DNA of 64,000 nt from Microvirga guangxiensis (GCF_900102135.1 NZ_FMVJ01000011.1:62001-126000), one strand, 5' to 3'; positions 17,791-28,337 are shown, counted from the first letter of the stretch. Made by a program: numbers and translations. Notes: a model not told the origin generated them from the sequence alone.

Positions 17791-17887
17791 AACTCGGTGC
17801 TGCGACAAGCGCCCTGAATAAAGTTGCACTGCTTGCGCTTTCGAGTGATCCCTCTTTCTCGGCCTTGACTGTACGGACAGCCGCGTG

Positions 17888-17907
17888 TTTCGTTTCGTAT
17901 TCGTTTG
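17888..17907 (+). promoter_or_regulatory. Candidate GlpR operator upstream of glpR
   Basis: TTTCGTTTCGTATTCGTTTG contains TTCGTTT repeated 12 bases apart, 35 bases before the glpR start. A closely matching element in opposite orientation occurs before glpD. TTCGTTT repeats are typical of GlpR/DeoR-family operators, so autoregulation is likely. Confidence 0.6.
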
Positions 17908-17942
17908 GCGCGTGAAGCGGTACAGAAGCGAAATCCGAGGTG

Positions 17943-18722
17943 ATGGATCAGACGCTCACTCCCCGTCAGCAGGAAATCGTCGATATCGCCCGTCTCCATG
18001 GACGGGTGAATGTGGATGACTTGGCCGTTCGGCTCGATGTCACGCAGCAGACCATCCGCAAGGATCTGAACGAACTCTGCGAGTTGCGGCTGATGACAAG
18101 GGTGCATGGTGGCGCCATCATCGCATCCGGCATCGAGAATGTAGCCTACGAGGCGCGCCGCCTCATCGCGCAGGCCGAGAAGCAGGCCATCGGCGCCGCG
18201 ACCGCCCAGCTCATTCCCAACAACAGTTCCCTGTTCATCAATATCGGCACCACCACCGAGGAGGTGGCGCGAGCATTGCAAGACCACGAAGGGCTGCTGG
18301 TGATTACCAACAACCTCAATGTCGCCAATCTCCTCTATCGTCGTCCCAAGATCGAGGTGATCGTGACAGGGGGGCCGGTGCGGCGGTCGGATGGGGCTGT
18401 GATCGGCGCGTCGGCGGTCGACATCGTACGCCAGTTCAAGGTCGATTATGCGGTGATCGGCACGTCGGCCATCGACGAGGATGGCTCGCTTCTCGATTTC
18501 GATGTCCGCGAGGTGCGGGTCTCCCGCGCCATCATCGACAATGCCCGGAAGGTCATCCTCGTGGCCGACCATCTCAAGGCCGAGCGTTCTGCCCCGGTGC
18601 GGATCGGGCACCTCCGGGAGGTCGACATCTTCGTCACGGACAGCCTTGTCTCGCCCCAGCTGCAGGAGGCCTGCGATGCAGCCCAGGTGCAGGTGGTGGA
18701 AGTGGGAAGCTTTGGTGAGTAG
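17943..18722 (+). CDS. glpR: DeoR-family glycerol regulon repressor
   Basis: 259-residue DeoR/GlpR-type regulator. The N-terminal winged helix-turn-helix has the family motif (RQQEIVDIARLHGRVNVDDLA, then VTQQTIRKDLNEL). The C-terminal DeoRC sugar-phosphate sensor domain contains NIGTTTEEVARAL and VITNNLNVA, with VDYAVIGTSAID near the ligand pocket. It should be released from DNA by glycerol-3-phosphate. ATG 17943 follows AAATCCGAGGTG; GTG 17940 is an alternative. It precedes the glpD-glpSTPQUV operon, whose control it very likely provides. Confidence 0.93.
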   Translation: MDQTLTPRQQEIVDIARLHGRVNVDDLAVRLDVTQQTIRKDLNELCELRLMTRVHGGAIIASGIENVAYEARRLIAQAEKQAIGAATAQLIPNNSSLFINIGTTTEEVARALQDHEGLLVITNNLNVANLLYRRPKIEVIVTGGPVRRSDGAVIGASAVDIVRQFKVDYAVIGTSAIDEDGSLLDFDVREVRVSRAIIDNARKVILVADHLKAERSAPVRIGHLREVDIFVTDSLVSPQLQEACDAAQVQVVEVGSFGE

Positions 18723-18801
18723 GAACCGGAAACTGCCGCTTTCCGACGGCCTGCGCTGTACTTTCCGAGGCAGAGACCTAAACCTAATGAGAGGCACTTG
18801 C

Positions 18802-18850
18802 TTTCGTTTTACAGTCTGAGTAGCCTCAAACGAATATAAAAACGAAAATA
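18802..18850. promoter_or_regulatory. Candidate GlpR operators before glpD
   Basis: TTTCGTTTT (18802-18810) and an inverted element CAAACGAATATAAAAACGAA (18827-18846, extending to 18850) lie in the 154-base gap between glpR and glpD. The inverted element reads TTTTCGTTTTTATATTCGTTTG on the minus strand, close to the element before glpR. Both sit where a promoter for the glp operon is expected. Confidence 0.6.
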
Positions 18851-18876
18851 CAGCCCGGGGCACGGGAGAACGCCAA

Positions 18877-20406
18877 GTGGACTCGCTCGAAGGAGCGACG
18901 TTCGACGTCGCGATCGTCGGTGGTGGGGTAAATGGCTGCGGTATCGCACGGGATGCGACCGGCCGCGGCGCTTCCGTGATCCTTTTCGAGCAGAACGATC
19001 TTGCCAGCGGCACTTCCTCCTCCTCGACCAAGCTCATTCATGGCGGCTTGCGCTATCTGGAGCATTATGAATTCCGGCTCGTCCGGGAAGCGCTCATGGA
19101 GCGTGAGGTGCTCTGGCGGATTGCGCCTCACATCGTCTGGCCGCTTCGTTTCGTGCTGCCCCATCACCGAGGCCTGAGGCCGCAATGGCTGTTGCGCCTG
19201 GGCCTGGCGCTCTACGACCATATCGGCGGACGAAAGCTCCTGCCACCGACCCGTACGCTCGACCTGAGGACTGACCCCGCAGGCGCTCCCCTGAAGCCGG
19301 ATCTGACAAAAGGCTTCGAATATTCCGATTGCTGGGTGGAGGATTCCCGTCTCGTCGCCCTGAATGCCCGTGACGCGGCGGAGCGGGGCGCGCAGATTCG
19401 GACGCGAACCCGTGTGACGAAGGCCGAACGCGCGGGCCCGTATTGGGTCGTCACCTCCGAAGACACACAAACCGGGCACCAGGAGCGCATCCGCGCGAAG
19501 GTGCTGATCAATGCGGCGGGGCCCTGGGTAGAAAAGGTTCTGAACGGTGTCGCAAGGTCCAACAGCCGTGCCTCGGTGCGGCTCGTTCAGGGCAGTCATA
19601 TCGTCGTGAAGAAGGTCTTCCATCACGACCGCGCCTATATCTTCCAGAACGCAGACAACCGCATCATCTTCGCGATCCCGTATCAGGACGATTTCACCCT
19701 GATCGGAACGACCGACAGGGATTACGATGGCGATCCGGCGCACGTGACGGCCAGCGAGGAGGAGATCCTCTATCTCTGCGCGGCCGCGGGCGAATACTTC
19801 AAGGAACCCATCCGCCGGGAGGATGTGGTCTGGACCTATTCGGGCGTGCGCCCGCTCTACAATGACGGGGCGTCGAAAGCGCAGGAGGCGACCCGCGACT
19901 ACGTGCTGATGCTCGATGCTTCCGAGGGCCAGCCGCCTATGCTGTCGATTTTCGGCGGCAAGATCACCACCTATCGCCGTCTTGCGGAAGCGGCTCTCGA
20001 CAAGCTGAAGGATCATCTTCCAGCTGCGAGAAAACCTGCCTGGACAGGATCGGCAGCCTTGCCCGGCGGCGATTTTCCGCAGGCGGGCTACGAGACCTTG
20101 GTCAACGAGCTTTGCGCCGAATACCCTTTCATGGAACGCGCGCTCATGGCGCGGCTTGCGCGCGCCTACGGCACGCGTGTGCGGGATCTGATGGGGCAGG
20201 CGCGCTCCATGCGCGATCTCGGTCAAAACTTCGGTGCCGGCCTCACGGAACGCGAGGTTCTCTATCTTATGAGCCGCGAATGGGCGCTCTCCGCCGACGA
20301 TGTGCTTTGGCGGCGCAGCAAGCTCGGATTGAGGCTCACGAGCGCCCAGGCCGAAGCGCTCGATGTCTTCATGCATAACGCCGCCACTTCATCGAGTGCG
20401 GCTTGA
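18877..20406 (+). CDS. glpD: Aerobic glycerol-3-phosphate dehydrogenase
   Basis: FAD-dependent, membrane-associated enzyme oxidising sn-glycerol 3-phosphate to dihydroxyacetone phosphate and passing electrons to quinone. 509 residues. The FAD-binding beta-alpha-beta VAIVGGGVNGCGIARDA is at the N-terminus. GTSSSSTKLIHGGLRYLE (the flavin and substrate loop) follows, and the C-terminal domain contains FGGKITTYRRLAE. GTG start at 18877 with GGGAGAAC upstream. It is the first gene of the glycerol import operon. Glycerol kinase is not in this window, so GlpD depends on glpK elsewhere. Confidence 0.97.
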   Translation: MDSLEGATFDVAIVGGGVNGCGIARDATGRGASVILFEQNDLASGTSSSSTKLIHGGLRYLEHYEFRLVREALMEREVLWRIAPHIVWPLRFVLPHHRGLRPQWLLRLGLALYDHIGGRKLLPPTRTLDLRTDPAGAPLKPDLTKGFEYSDCWVEDSRLVALNARDAAERGAQIRTRTRVTKAERAGPYWVVTSEDTQTGHQERIRAKVLINAAGPWVEKVLNGVARSNSRASVRLVQGSHIVVKKVFHHDRAYIFQNADNRIIFAIPYQDDFTLIGTTDRDYDGDPAHVTASEEEILYLCAAAGEYFKEPIRREDVVWTYSGVRPLYNDGASKAQEATRDYVLMLDASEGQPPMLSIFGGKITTYRRLAEAALDKLKDHLPAARKPAWTGSAALPGGDFPQAGYETLVNELCAEYPFMERALMARLARAYGTRVRDLMGQARSMRDLGQNFGAGLTEREVLYLMSREWALSADDVLWRRSKLGLRLTSAQAEALDVFMHNAATSSSAA

Positions 20407-20417
20407 AGGGATTGTCG

Positions 20418-21506
20418 ATGACGCTTGTTCTCGAGGGAGTGTCGAAGAAGGTCGGGGCATCGGTCCATATCGACGATGTCTCCCTGACGCTGGCGCGAGG
20501 CTCCCTCAATGTTCTGCTGGGCTCGACGCTTTCGGGAAAGACGTCCCTCATGCGGCTCATGGCGGGTCTGGATGTCCCATCGAGCGGGCGCGTTCTCGTC
20601 GATGGAACGGATGTCACCGGCTGGCCCGTGCAGAAGCGCAGCGTCGCCATGGTTTATCAGCAATTCATCAATTATCCTTCGCTGAACGTGTATGAAAACA
20701 TCGCTTCGCCTTTGCGCGTTGCAGGCCTTTCTGCCAGCGAGATCGAGACCCGCGTCCGCGATGCCGCAAAGCTGCTCAAGCTCGAGCCCTATCTCGACCG
20801 CAAGCCCCTGAACCTCTCCGGCGGCCAGCAGCAGCGCACGGCGATTGCTCGCGCGCTCGTGAAGCGTGCCGACCTCGTTCTGCTCGACGAGCCGCTCGCC
20901 AACCTGGATTACAAGCTGCGCGAGGAGTTGCGCGAGGAGTTGCCCCGGGTCTTCGCAGCCTCCGGCGCCATCTTCGTCTATGCGACGACGGAGCCGTCCG
21001 AAGCCCTGCTTCTGGGCGGCAGCACGGCCACCCTGTTCCAAGGGCGCGTGACGCAGTTCGGGCCGACGCCGCAGGTATATCGCGCGCCTCACAACCTCGT
21101 CACGGCGCGGGTGTTCTCCGATCCGCCTCTCAATACGCTGACGATCCGCAAGTCGGGCAACGCGGCGACCTTGAGCACGGGCGGTCAGGTGCGCGCGACC
21201 GATGCGCTCGCCATGGTTCCCGATGGAGATTACACCCTGGGCTTTCGCGCTCATCACCTGAACCTCGACTCTCAAGGCTTGGACGAGATCGCCATTCCCG
21301 CAGCGGTCTCCGTATCGGAGATTACGGGCTCCGAGAGCTACATTCATCTCGATGCGGGAGAGCATCGGTTCGTGTCGCTCATGCCGGGCGTGCGACGGCT
21401 GGAGCCGGGCTCCCATGTGACCGCTTATCTGGACCCGCGCCATCTCTTCCTGTTCGACGCGACGGGCCGCCTGGCCGCGGCCAGCACCGCGCAGAAAGCC
21501 GCGTGA
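20418..21506 (+). CDS. glpS: Glycerol ABC importer ATP-binding subunit GlpS
   Basis: 362-residue NBD with a C-terminal TOBE-like domain, one of two ATPases of a GlpSTPQUV-type glycerol importer (as in Rhizobium leguminosarum). Walker A is G-S-T-L-S-G-K-T (35-42); the Q-loop is QQF (81-83). The signature LSGGQ is at 133-137, and Walker B LLDEP has D157 and E158. The H-loop is abnormal: [10 protein letters not shown] has Thr191 where the switch His of VTHDQ should be. ATG 20418 follows AAGGGA; TTG 20403 is a weaker alternative. Its partner GlpT has the opposite defect. Confidence 0.92.
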   Translation: MTLVLEGVSKKVGASVHIDDVSLTLARGSLNVLLGSTLSGKTSLMRLMAGLDVPSSGRVLVDGTDVTGWPVQKRSVAMVYQQFINYPSLNVYENIASPLRVAGLSASEIETRVRDAAKLLKLEPYLDRKPLNLSGGQQQRTAIARALVKRADLVLLDEPLANLDYKLREELREELPRVFAASGAIFVYATTEPSEALLLGGSTATLFQGRVTQFGPTPQVYRAPHNLVTARVFSDPPLNTLTIRKSGNAATLSTGGQVRATDALAMVPDGDYTLGFRAHHLNLDSQGLDEIAIPAAVSVSEITGSESYIHLDAGEHRFVSLMPGVRRLEPGSHVTAYLDPRHLFLFDATGRLAAASTAQKAA

Positions 21507-21516
21507 GGAGAGAGCC

Positions 21517-22617
21517 ATGGCCCGCATCACCCTCGATCATCTCGCCCACGCCTACAGGCCGGACCCTCAAGGCCCGCAGGATTACGCGTTGAAGGAGATC
21601 AACCATGTGTGGAGCCAGGGCGGCGCCTATGCGCTGCTGGGGCCATCCGGTTGCGGCAAGACCACGCTTCTCAACATCATTTCAGGACTTGTGCGTCCCA
21701 CACGCGGGCGCATCCTGTTCGACGACCGCGATGTGACCGACCTGCCGACGGAGGCGCGCAACATCGCGCAGGTGTTCCAGTTCCCCGTCGTCTACGACAC
21801 GATGACCGTGCGGGAGAACCTCGCATTTCCTCTCAAGAACCGGCACGTTCCAAGAGACAAGACTGCTCAGCGCGTGGAGGAAATTGCACGCCTGCTCGAT
21901 CTGACCTCCGTGCTCGGCCGCAAGGCCAGCAATCTGACCGCCGACATGAAGCAGAAGATTTCCCTGGGGCGCGGCCTCGTGAGGTCGGATGTGGCGGCGA
22001 TCCTCTTCGACGAGCCGCTCACCGTGATCGATCCGCATCTCAAGTGGCAGTTGCGCTCGACATTGAAGGAGATCCACCGGGCGCTCGACATCACCATGAT
22101 CTACGTCACCCACGATCAGACCGAGGCGCTCACCTTCGCCGACAAGGTCGTGGTCATGCATGACGGCGCGGTGGTGCAGACCGGCACGCCCGATGAGTTA
22201 TTCGAGCGTCCCGCTCACACCTTCGTGGGCCACTTCATCGGCTCGCCCGGCATGAACATTCTGCCCTGCCAAGTCGAGGGCGCCACCGCTTTCCTAGGAG
22301 GCGAGGCCGTTTCGCTGCAACGGCACTACCGGACCCTGAACCATTCCGAGCGGCTGGAGCTCGGCATCAGGCCCGAATTCGTGCAGCTACAGCCGAAGGG
22401 TTCGGGCCTGCCCGTGCGCGTCAGGCGCATCGACGACATCGGCCGCGCGCGGATCGCCCGCGTGGAGATGAATGGGCGCATGATGGCGGCGAGCGTTCCG
22501 GAGAATCTCTCCGTCAGCGGGGACGAGGCTTCGCTCCATCTCGATGCGCGCCACATCCACATCTATGCCGACGGGCATCTGGTCTCCGGCGAGCCGATGG
22601 GAGGGCAGACGGCATGA
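21517..22617 (+). CDS. glpT: Glycerol ABC importer ATP-binding subunit GlpT
   Basis: 366-residue ATPase, second NBD of the glycerol importer; the name follows the R. leguminosarum system and it is not the GlpT antiporter. Walker A GPSGCGKT is at 42-49, Q88, Walker B LFDEP with D165 and E166, and the H-loop YVTHDQTEA with H199, all intact. The signature motif is lost: residues 140-144 read LTADM, followed by KQKISLGRG. It begins 10 bases after glpS and its end overlaps glpP by 4 bases. Together the two NBDs should form one good and one degenerate ATP site. Confidence 0.92.
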   Translation: MARITLDHLAHAYRPDPQGPQDYALKEINHVWSQGGAYALLGPSGCGKTTLLNIISGLVRPTRGRILFDDRDVTDLPTEARNIAQVFQFPVVYDTMTVRENLAFPLKNRHVPRDKTAQRVEEIARLLDLTSVLGRKASNLTADMKQKISLGRGLVRSDVAAILFDEPLTVIDPHLKWQLRSTLKEIHRALDITMIYVTHDQTEALTFADKVVVMHDGAVVQTGTPDELFERPAHTFVGHFIGSPGMNILPCQVEGATAFLGGEAVSLQRHYRTLNHSERLELGIRPEFVQLQPKGSGLPVRVRRIDDIGRARIARVEMNGRMMAASVPENLSVSGDEASLHLDARHIHIYADGHLVSGEPMGGQTA

Positions 22618-23510
22618 CGAAGACCGTCAACAACAAGGCCTGGTTCCTGGTCCTGCCCGTCTTCCTCATCGTGGCGTTCTCGGCGGTGCTGCCGCTGATG
22701 ACCGTGGTGAATTATTCCGTCCAGGACACGTTCGGCAACAACCAGTTCTTCTGGAACGGCGTCGGCTGGTTCCAGGAGCTGCTCGACCCCACGACCGATC
22801 TCGGCGGGCGCTTCTTCGATTCTCTGTGGCGCACGCTTCTGTTCTCCGCCATCATCCTCATGATCGAGGTGCCGCTCGGAATCCTGGTGGCGCTGTCGAT
22901 GCCGCGCGAGGGCTGGACCGTGGCGCTCAGCCTTGTGCTGATGGCGTTGCCGCTGCTGATTCCGTGGAACGTGGTCGGCACGATCTGGCAGGTTTTCGCG
23001 CGTGGCGACATCGGCCTGCTCGGCTGGGTCGTGAACCATCTCGGGATCGACTACAACTATACCGGCGACCCGCTCGATGCCTGGATCACCATCGTCGTCA
23101 TGGATGTCTGGCACTGGACGAGCCTCGTCGCGCTGCTGTGCTATGCGGGCCTGAAGTCCATTCCCGATGCCTATTATCAGGCGGCGCGTATCGACGGCGC
23201 CTCGCGCTGGGCCGTGTTTCGCACGATCCAGCTGCCGAAGATGCGCCGCGTGCTGCTGATTGCCGTGCTCCTGCGCTTCATGGATTCGTTCATGATCTAT
23301 ACGGAGCCTTTCGTGCTCACCGGCGGCGGGCCGGGCAATGCCACGACGTTCCTGTCCATCGATCTGGTGAAGCTAGCCCTTGGGCAGTTCGATCTCGGCA
23401 AGGCGGCCGCCATGTCGCTGGTCTATAACCTGATCATCCTCGCCATCTGCTGGGTCTTCTACACCATCATGACCAATGTGGACGCGCAGAAAGAGAGGGT
23501 CGAGGCATGA
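22614..23510 (+). CDS. glpP: Glycerol ABC importer permease GlpP
   Basis: 298-residue inner-membrane permease of the binding-protein-dependent type (MalF-like), six hydrophobic segments. The EAA coupling motif AARIDGASRWAVFRTIQLP lies at about residues 190-208 and contacts the ATPases. It overlaps glpT by ATGA at the front and glpQ by 4 bases at the end, giving tight translational coupling and equal stoichiometry. Confidence 0.92.
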   Translation: MTKTVNNKAWFLVLPVFLIVAFSAVLPLMTVVNYSVQDTFGNNQFFWNGVGWFQELLDPTTDLGGRFFDSLWRTLLFSAIILMIEVPLGILVALSMPREGWTVALSLVLMALPLLIPWNVVGTIWQVFARGDIGLLGWVVNHLGIDYNYTGDPLDAWITIVVMDVWHWTSLVALLCYAGLKSIPDAYYQAARIDGASRWAVFRTIQLPKMRRVLLIAVLLRFMDSFMIYTEPFVLTGGGPGNATTFLSIDLVKLALGQFDLGKAAAMSLVYNLIILAICWVFYTIMTNVDAQKERVEA

Positions 23511-24391
23511 GTGACTCCGTCGCCCTCAAGACATCCGGCATCAAGGCCGCCGCAGCCCCCGCTGCCGCCAACAAGGCTCTTGCGGGACCGCGCGTGAACG
23601 GGCGCGTGGTGGTGATGACCCTCTATCTCCTGTTCCTGATGCTGCCGATCTACTGGCTCGTGAACATGAGCCTCAAGACGAATACCGAGATCACCTCCGG
23701 CCTGACCCTCTGGCCGCAGAACCTCACCTTCGACAACTACATCACGATCTTCACGGACCGGAGCTGGTATTCCGGCTACATCAATTCGCTCACTTACGTG
23801 CTCATCAACACGGTGCTGTCAATCTCCTTCGCCCTGCCTGCGGCCTATGCGTTCTCGCGCTACCGCTTCCTCGGCGACAAGCATCTGTTCTTCTGGCTGC
23901 TCACCAACCGCATGGCGCCGCCTGCGGTCTTCGCGCTGCCTTTCTTCAATCTCTATTCGGCCATCGGCCTGTTCGACACGCCCTGGGCGGTGGCGCTGGC
24001 GCATTGCCTGTTCAACGTGCCGCTCGCCGTGTGGATTCTCGAAGGCTTCATGTCCGGCGTGCCGCGCGAGATCGACGAAACCGCGGCCATCGACGGTTAT
24101 TCCTTCCCGCGCTTCTTCGTGAAGATCTTCATGCCGCTGATTGCCTCCGGCATCGGCGTCGCGGCGTTCTTCTGCTTCATGTTCTCGTGGGTGGAACTGC
24201 TGCTCGCGCGCACGCTCACCACGGTGAACGCGAAGCCGATCGCCGCCACCATGACGCGCACCGTATCGGCCTCCGGCATGGATTGGGGGCTGCTCGCGGC
24301 GGCGGGCGTGCTCACCATCATCCCCGGTGCGCTCGTGATCTGGTTCGTCCGCAACTACATCGCCAAGGGCTTTGCCCTGGGCCGGGTCTGA
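23507..24391 (+). CDS. glpQ: Glycerol ABC importer permease GlpQ
   Basis: 294-residue MalG-like inner-membrane permease. The first 25 or so residues are an alanine-rich cytoplasmic tail, then six membrane spans. The EAA motif AAAIDGYSFPRFFVKIFMP is in the last third. Its ATG overlaps the glpP stop. The name follows the GlpSTPQUV nomenclature and does not imply glycerophosphodiester phosphodiesterase. Confidence 0.92.
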   Translation: MSDSVALKTSGIKAAAAPAAANKALAGPRVNGRVVVMTLYLLFLMLPIYWLVNMSLKTNTEITSGLTLWPQNLTFDNYITIFTDRSWYSGYINSLTYVLINTVLSISFALPAAYAFSRYRFLGDKHLFFWLLTNRMAPPAVFALPFFNLYSAIGLFDTPWAVALAHCLFNVPLAVWILEGFMSGVPREIDETAAIDGYSFPRFFVKIFMPLIASGIGVAAFFCFMFSWVELLLARTLTTVNAKPIAATMTRTVSASGMDWGLLAAAGVLTIIPGALVIWFVRNYIAKGFALGRV

Positions 24392-24402
24392 GGAGGTTCT
24401 CG

Positions 24403-24684
24403 ATGTTCGATCTCGCCTGGATGGCCTGGACCTGGCAGACCGGTCTCTTCTTCGCCGGCATCGCGAGCCTGCTCATCGTGATGACGCTGCTTGCGATCTA
24501 CAGCCCCGAGACGGAGCGCGTCGGAATCCTGCGCATTCCGACCACACGCGGCGACCGCCTTTTTATTTCTCTCTTGGGCTCCGCCTTCATCCACCTCGCG
24601 TGGCTGGGGCTTGTGGGGCTCGATCTGTGGTGGGCATCGGGCCTGTCGCTCCTTTACGCCGCGCTGGTGTTCCGCACGGTGTGA
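24403..24684 (+). CDS. glpU: Small integral membrane protein GlpU (DUF2160)
   Basis: 93-residue protein with three likely membrane spans (about 12-32, 51-71 and 73-91), matching the small conserved membrane protein found between the permease and the binding-protein gene of rhizobial glycerol importers. ATG 24403 follows GGAGG with good spacing. Its function is unknown; it may assist permease assembly. Much of the frame upstream of this ATG is only the shadow of glpQ, so it should not be extended. Confidence 0.8.
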   Translation: MFDLAWMAWTWQTGLFFAGIASLLIVMTLLAIYSPETERVGILRIPTTRGDRLFISLLGSAFIHLAWLGLVGLDLWWASGLSLLYAALVFRTV

Positions 24685-24776
24685 GGGAAGGCAGGTTCCA
24701 ACAATTCCTTCGGATCGCCCAAGCCGAAGGAGACAACGGCGAGAAAGCCGGACAGGGCACCATTTGGGAGGAACGA

Positions 24777-26540
<1,764 letters not shown>

Positions 26541-26548
26541 ATGAAAAA

Positions 26549-26574
26549 GGCCCTGCCCTCACGAGGGCGGGGCC
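26549..26574 (+). terminator. Putative terminator of the glp operon
   Basis: GGCCCTGCCCTC pairs with GAGGGCGGGGCC across a very short spacer, nine bases after the glpV stop. The T tract is weak (TCCTTG), so efficiency is uncertain. Confidence 0.5.
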
Positions 26575-26603
26575 TCCTTGAAGTTTGATCTTGTGGGGAT
26601 TGG

Positions 26604-26744
26604 TCACGTCGCGAGGAAGACGGCAACGGCAATCATGCCGATCGCAGCCGACAGGCCGACCCAGTCCATCATGCGTGCCAGATCGTCATTCGCGGGCGAT
26701 TGCCGACGAGCATCCAGAGATCTGTCCCCATCTTCGTCGTTCAT
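26604..26744 (-). CDS. Putative 46-residue single-span membrane protein
   Basis: A short minus-strand frame between the glp terminator and the thioesterase gene. It reads MNDEDGDRSLDARRQSPAND, then DLARMMDW and a hydrophobic segment VGLSAAIGMIAVAVFLAT to the stop. A GGAG lies eight bases before the ATG. The acidic/basic head followed by one membrane span is typical of small bacterial membrane proteins. No family is recognised; coding status rests on the start signal and composition only. Confidence 0.55.
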   Translation of the reverse strand: MNDEDGDRSLDARRQSPANDDLARMMDWVGLSAAIGMIAVAVFLAT

Positions 26745-26864
26745 GGCCTGCTCCACGCATTCCGCGCGAAGACTAAGGTTGCGATCTCCGTAAGGCGAAT
26801 GCCCTTAAGCAGCCCATCCGAAGGGGTGCGCGACGCGGGCTGGCCCGGAGGAGGTAATGCGGGC

Positions 26865-27302
26865 TCACAAATTCTGCAGCAGGAGGTTGTGCAGGGCAGC
26901 GGCGGTGTCCGGCGGAAGCGGCGTGGAGCGGCGGGTCTGTCGGTCCACCATGACGATGGTAGCCTCCGTCGTCGCCACTAGGCGTCCATCGTTGAACATG
27001 CCTTGAGCGAGTGCGAAGGAGCTTCGCCCCACCTTCAATACGCCGGTGCCGATATGGACCGCACCGGGCCAGAAGACTTCCGCCCGGAAGTCGATCACAA
27101 GCCGTGCGATCACGAAGCTCGTGCCCTCGGGCGCCAAAGGTCGCTCGGGATCGTACATGAAGGCCACCCGGCCGATCTCCGAATAGGTGGCGAACACCGC
27201 GTTGTTGACATGGCCCTGCCGGTCGAGATCCGCGTAGCGGATTTCGGCTGAGGTCCTGTGCGGGTAGGCGTCTAACGGGCGTTGAGCATTCATGTCGATC
27301 AT
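26865..27302 (-). CDS. Acyl-CoA thioesterase, 4HBT hotdog fold
   Basis: 145-residue hotdog-fold thioesterase of the 4-hydroxybenzoyl-CoA thioesterase family, hydrolysing an acyl-CoA. The active-site motif IRYADLDRQGHVNNAV is present, with the catalytic Asp in the YADLD segment and the HVNN that follows. ATG 27302 (MIDMNAQRP) follows AAGGACGTCACG; the longer frame to 27461 runs over the divergent promoter region. It is divergently transcribed from the DUF1989 gene. The acyl substrate is unknown. Confidence 0.85.
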   Translation of the reverse strand: MIDMNAQRPLDAYPHRTSAEIRYADLDRQGHVNNAVFATYSEIGRVAFMYDPERPLAPEGTSFVIARLVIDFRAEVFWPGAVHIGTGVLKVGRSSFALAQGMFNDGRLVATTEATIVMVDRQTRRSTPLPPDTAAALHNLLLQNL

Positions 27303-27444
27303 CGTGACGTCCTTGGCAAACGCGGCCATGAAACAGGAATAAGGGCGACGGCAAAAGATCCCTTCGCGGAAATCCAGCCTTGTCGCCGCCTCCGGCACCC
27401 TCTTATACCGGGAACGTCGAAAATCGAGCTGCCGGGAGGAAGGC

Positions 27445-28305
27445 ATGAAGCGCGCACGCAACGAAGTGACGGAACCACAGGATGCCGAAGCACGCCGGAA
27501 GATCGCTCCGGTGATCTGCTATCCCGTCGACACCCTCCCGCGTCCGGATCTCTCCGCCTATCAGGCGGTGCGCGACGGCTGGGAGAAGGTGGATGAGGTG
27601 ATCGTGCCGCCGCGCGAGGCGCGCACCTTCTCGGTGCCTGCCGGTTCCTTCTTTCGGATTGTCAGCATCGAAGGGCCGCAGGTCGGCGATTTGAATCTCT
27701 GGGCCGCGGATGACCTCAACGAGCGTTTCTTCTCAGGCAAGACCCGTGCGTTGCACGGCACGCATCTCTCCACCGGCGATCAGCTCTGGTCGTGCCTGCC
27801 ATATCTTCGTCCCATGGCGACGATCACGCACGACACCTTGGATTGGTACGGCTTCGATGAATTCGGCGGCTCCGTGCACGATGTGATCGGCACGCGCTGC
27901 GATCCCTACACGCACAAGCTCCTCTCGGGTCACGAATATCACCATTGCTGCCATTCCAACCTCACCCGCGCGCTCGCCGATCATGTCGGGCGCCCGCGCG
28001 AGGCAGTGGAGCCTGCCGTGCATGATGTGCTCAACGTTTTCATGTGCACGGGCTTCACGCGCGATACGGGTCAGTACTTCATGAAGGCGAGCCCGGTGCG
28101 TCCGGGCGATTATCTGGAGTTCTTCGCGGAGATCGATCTCGTCGGCGCGCTGTCAGCGTGCCCTGGGGGCGATTGCAGCTCGGAGCATTCGAGCGATGTG
28201 GCCGTGTGCCATCCGCTGCTCGTGGAAGTCTATAAGCCGAAGGCCGCGCCCAAAGGGTGGAGCCCGGCTCCGCGGAGCAGCTACAGCCGCAAGCACGGAG
28301 ACTGA
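27445..28305 (+). CDS. DUF1989 (urea carboxylase-associated) family protein
   Basis: 286 residues, cytosolic. The DUF1989 domain covers about 55-230 and carries a Cys/His cluster (GHEYHHCCHSN, then CPGGDCSSEHS) likely to bind a metal. In other genomes relatives are encoded next to urea carboxylase or guanidine carboxylase genes. Here no such gene is nearby, so the function is open. It ends before a strong terminator. Confidence 0.82.
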   Translation: MKRARNEVTEPQDAEARRKIAPVICYPVDTLPRPDLSAYQAVRDGWEKVDEVIVPPREARTFSVPAGSFFRIVSIEGPQVGDLNLWAADDLNERFFSGKTRALHGTHLSTGDQLWSCLPYLRPMATITHDTLDWYGFDEFGGSVHDVIGTRCDPYTHKLLSGHEYHHCCHSNLTRALADHVGRPREAVEPAVHDVLNVFMCTGFTRDTGQYFMKASPVRPGDYLEFFAEIDLVGALSACPGGDCSSEHSSDVAVCHPLLVEVYKPKAAPKGWSPAPRSSYSRKHGD

Positions 28306-28311
28306 AACGAA

Positions 28312-28333
28312 AAGGGCCCCGAGAGGGGCCCTT
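28312..28333. terminator. Terminator between DUF1989 and DUF882 genes
   Basis: A 9-bp perfect stem AAGGGCCCC-GAGA-GGGGCCCTT followed by CTTTTT. It lies in the 32-base gap between convergent genes. Confidence 0.85.
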
Positions 28334-28337
28334 CTTT

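Noticed and set aside
22544..23428. Plus-strand frame overlapping glpP
   Set aside because: A shadow frame within glpT/glpP; the permease frame fits the EAA motif and membrane pattern.
24004..24402. Upstream extension of the GlpU frame
   Set aside because: It overlaps glpQ in another frame; the genuine start ATG 24403 has its own ribosome site.
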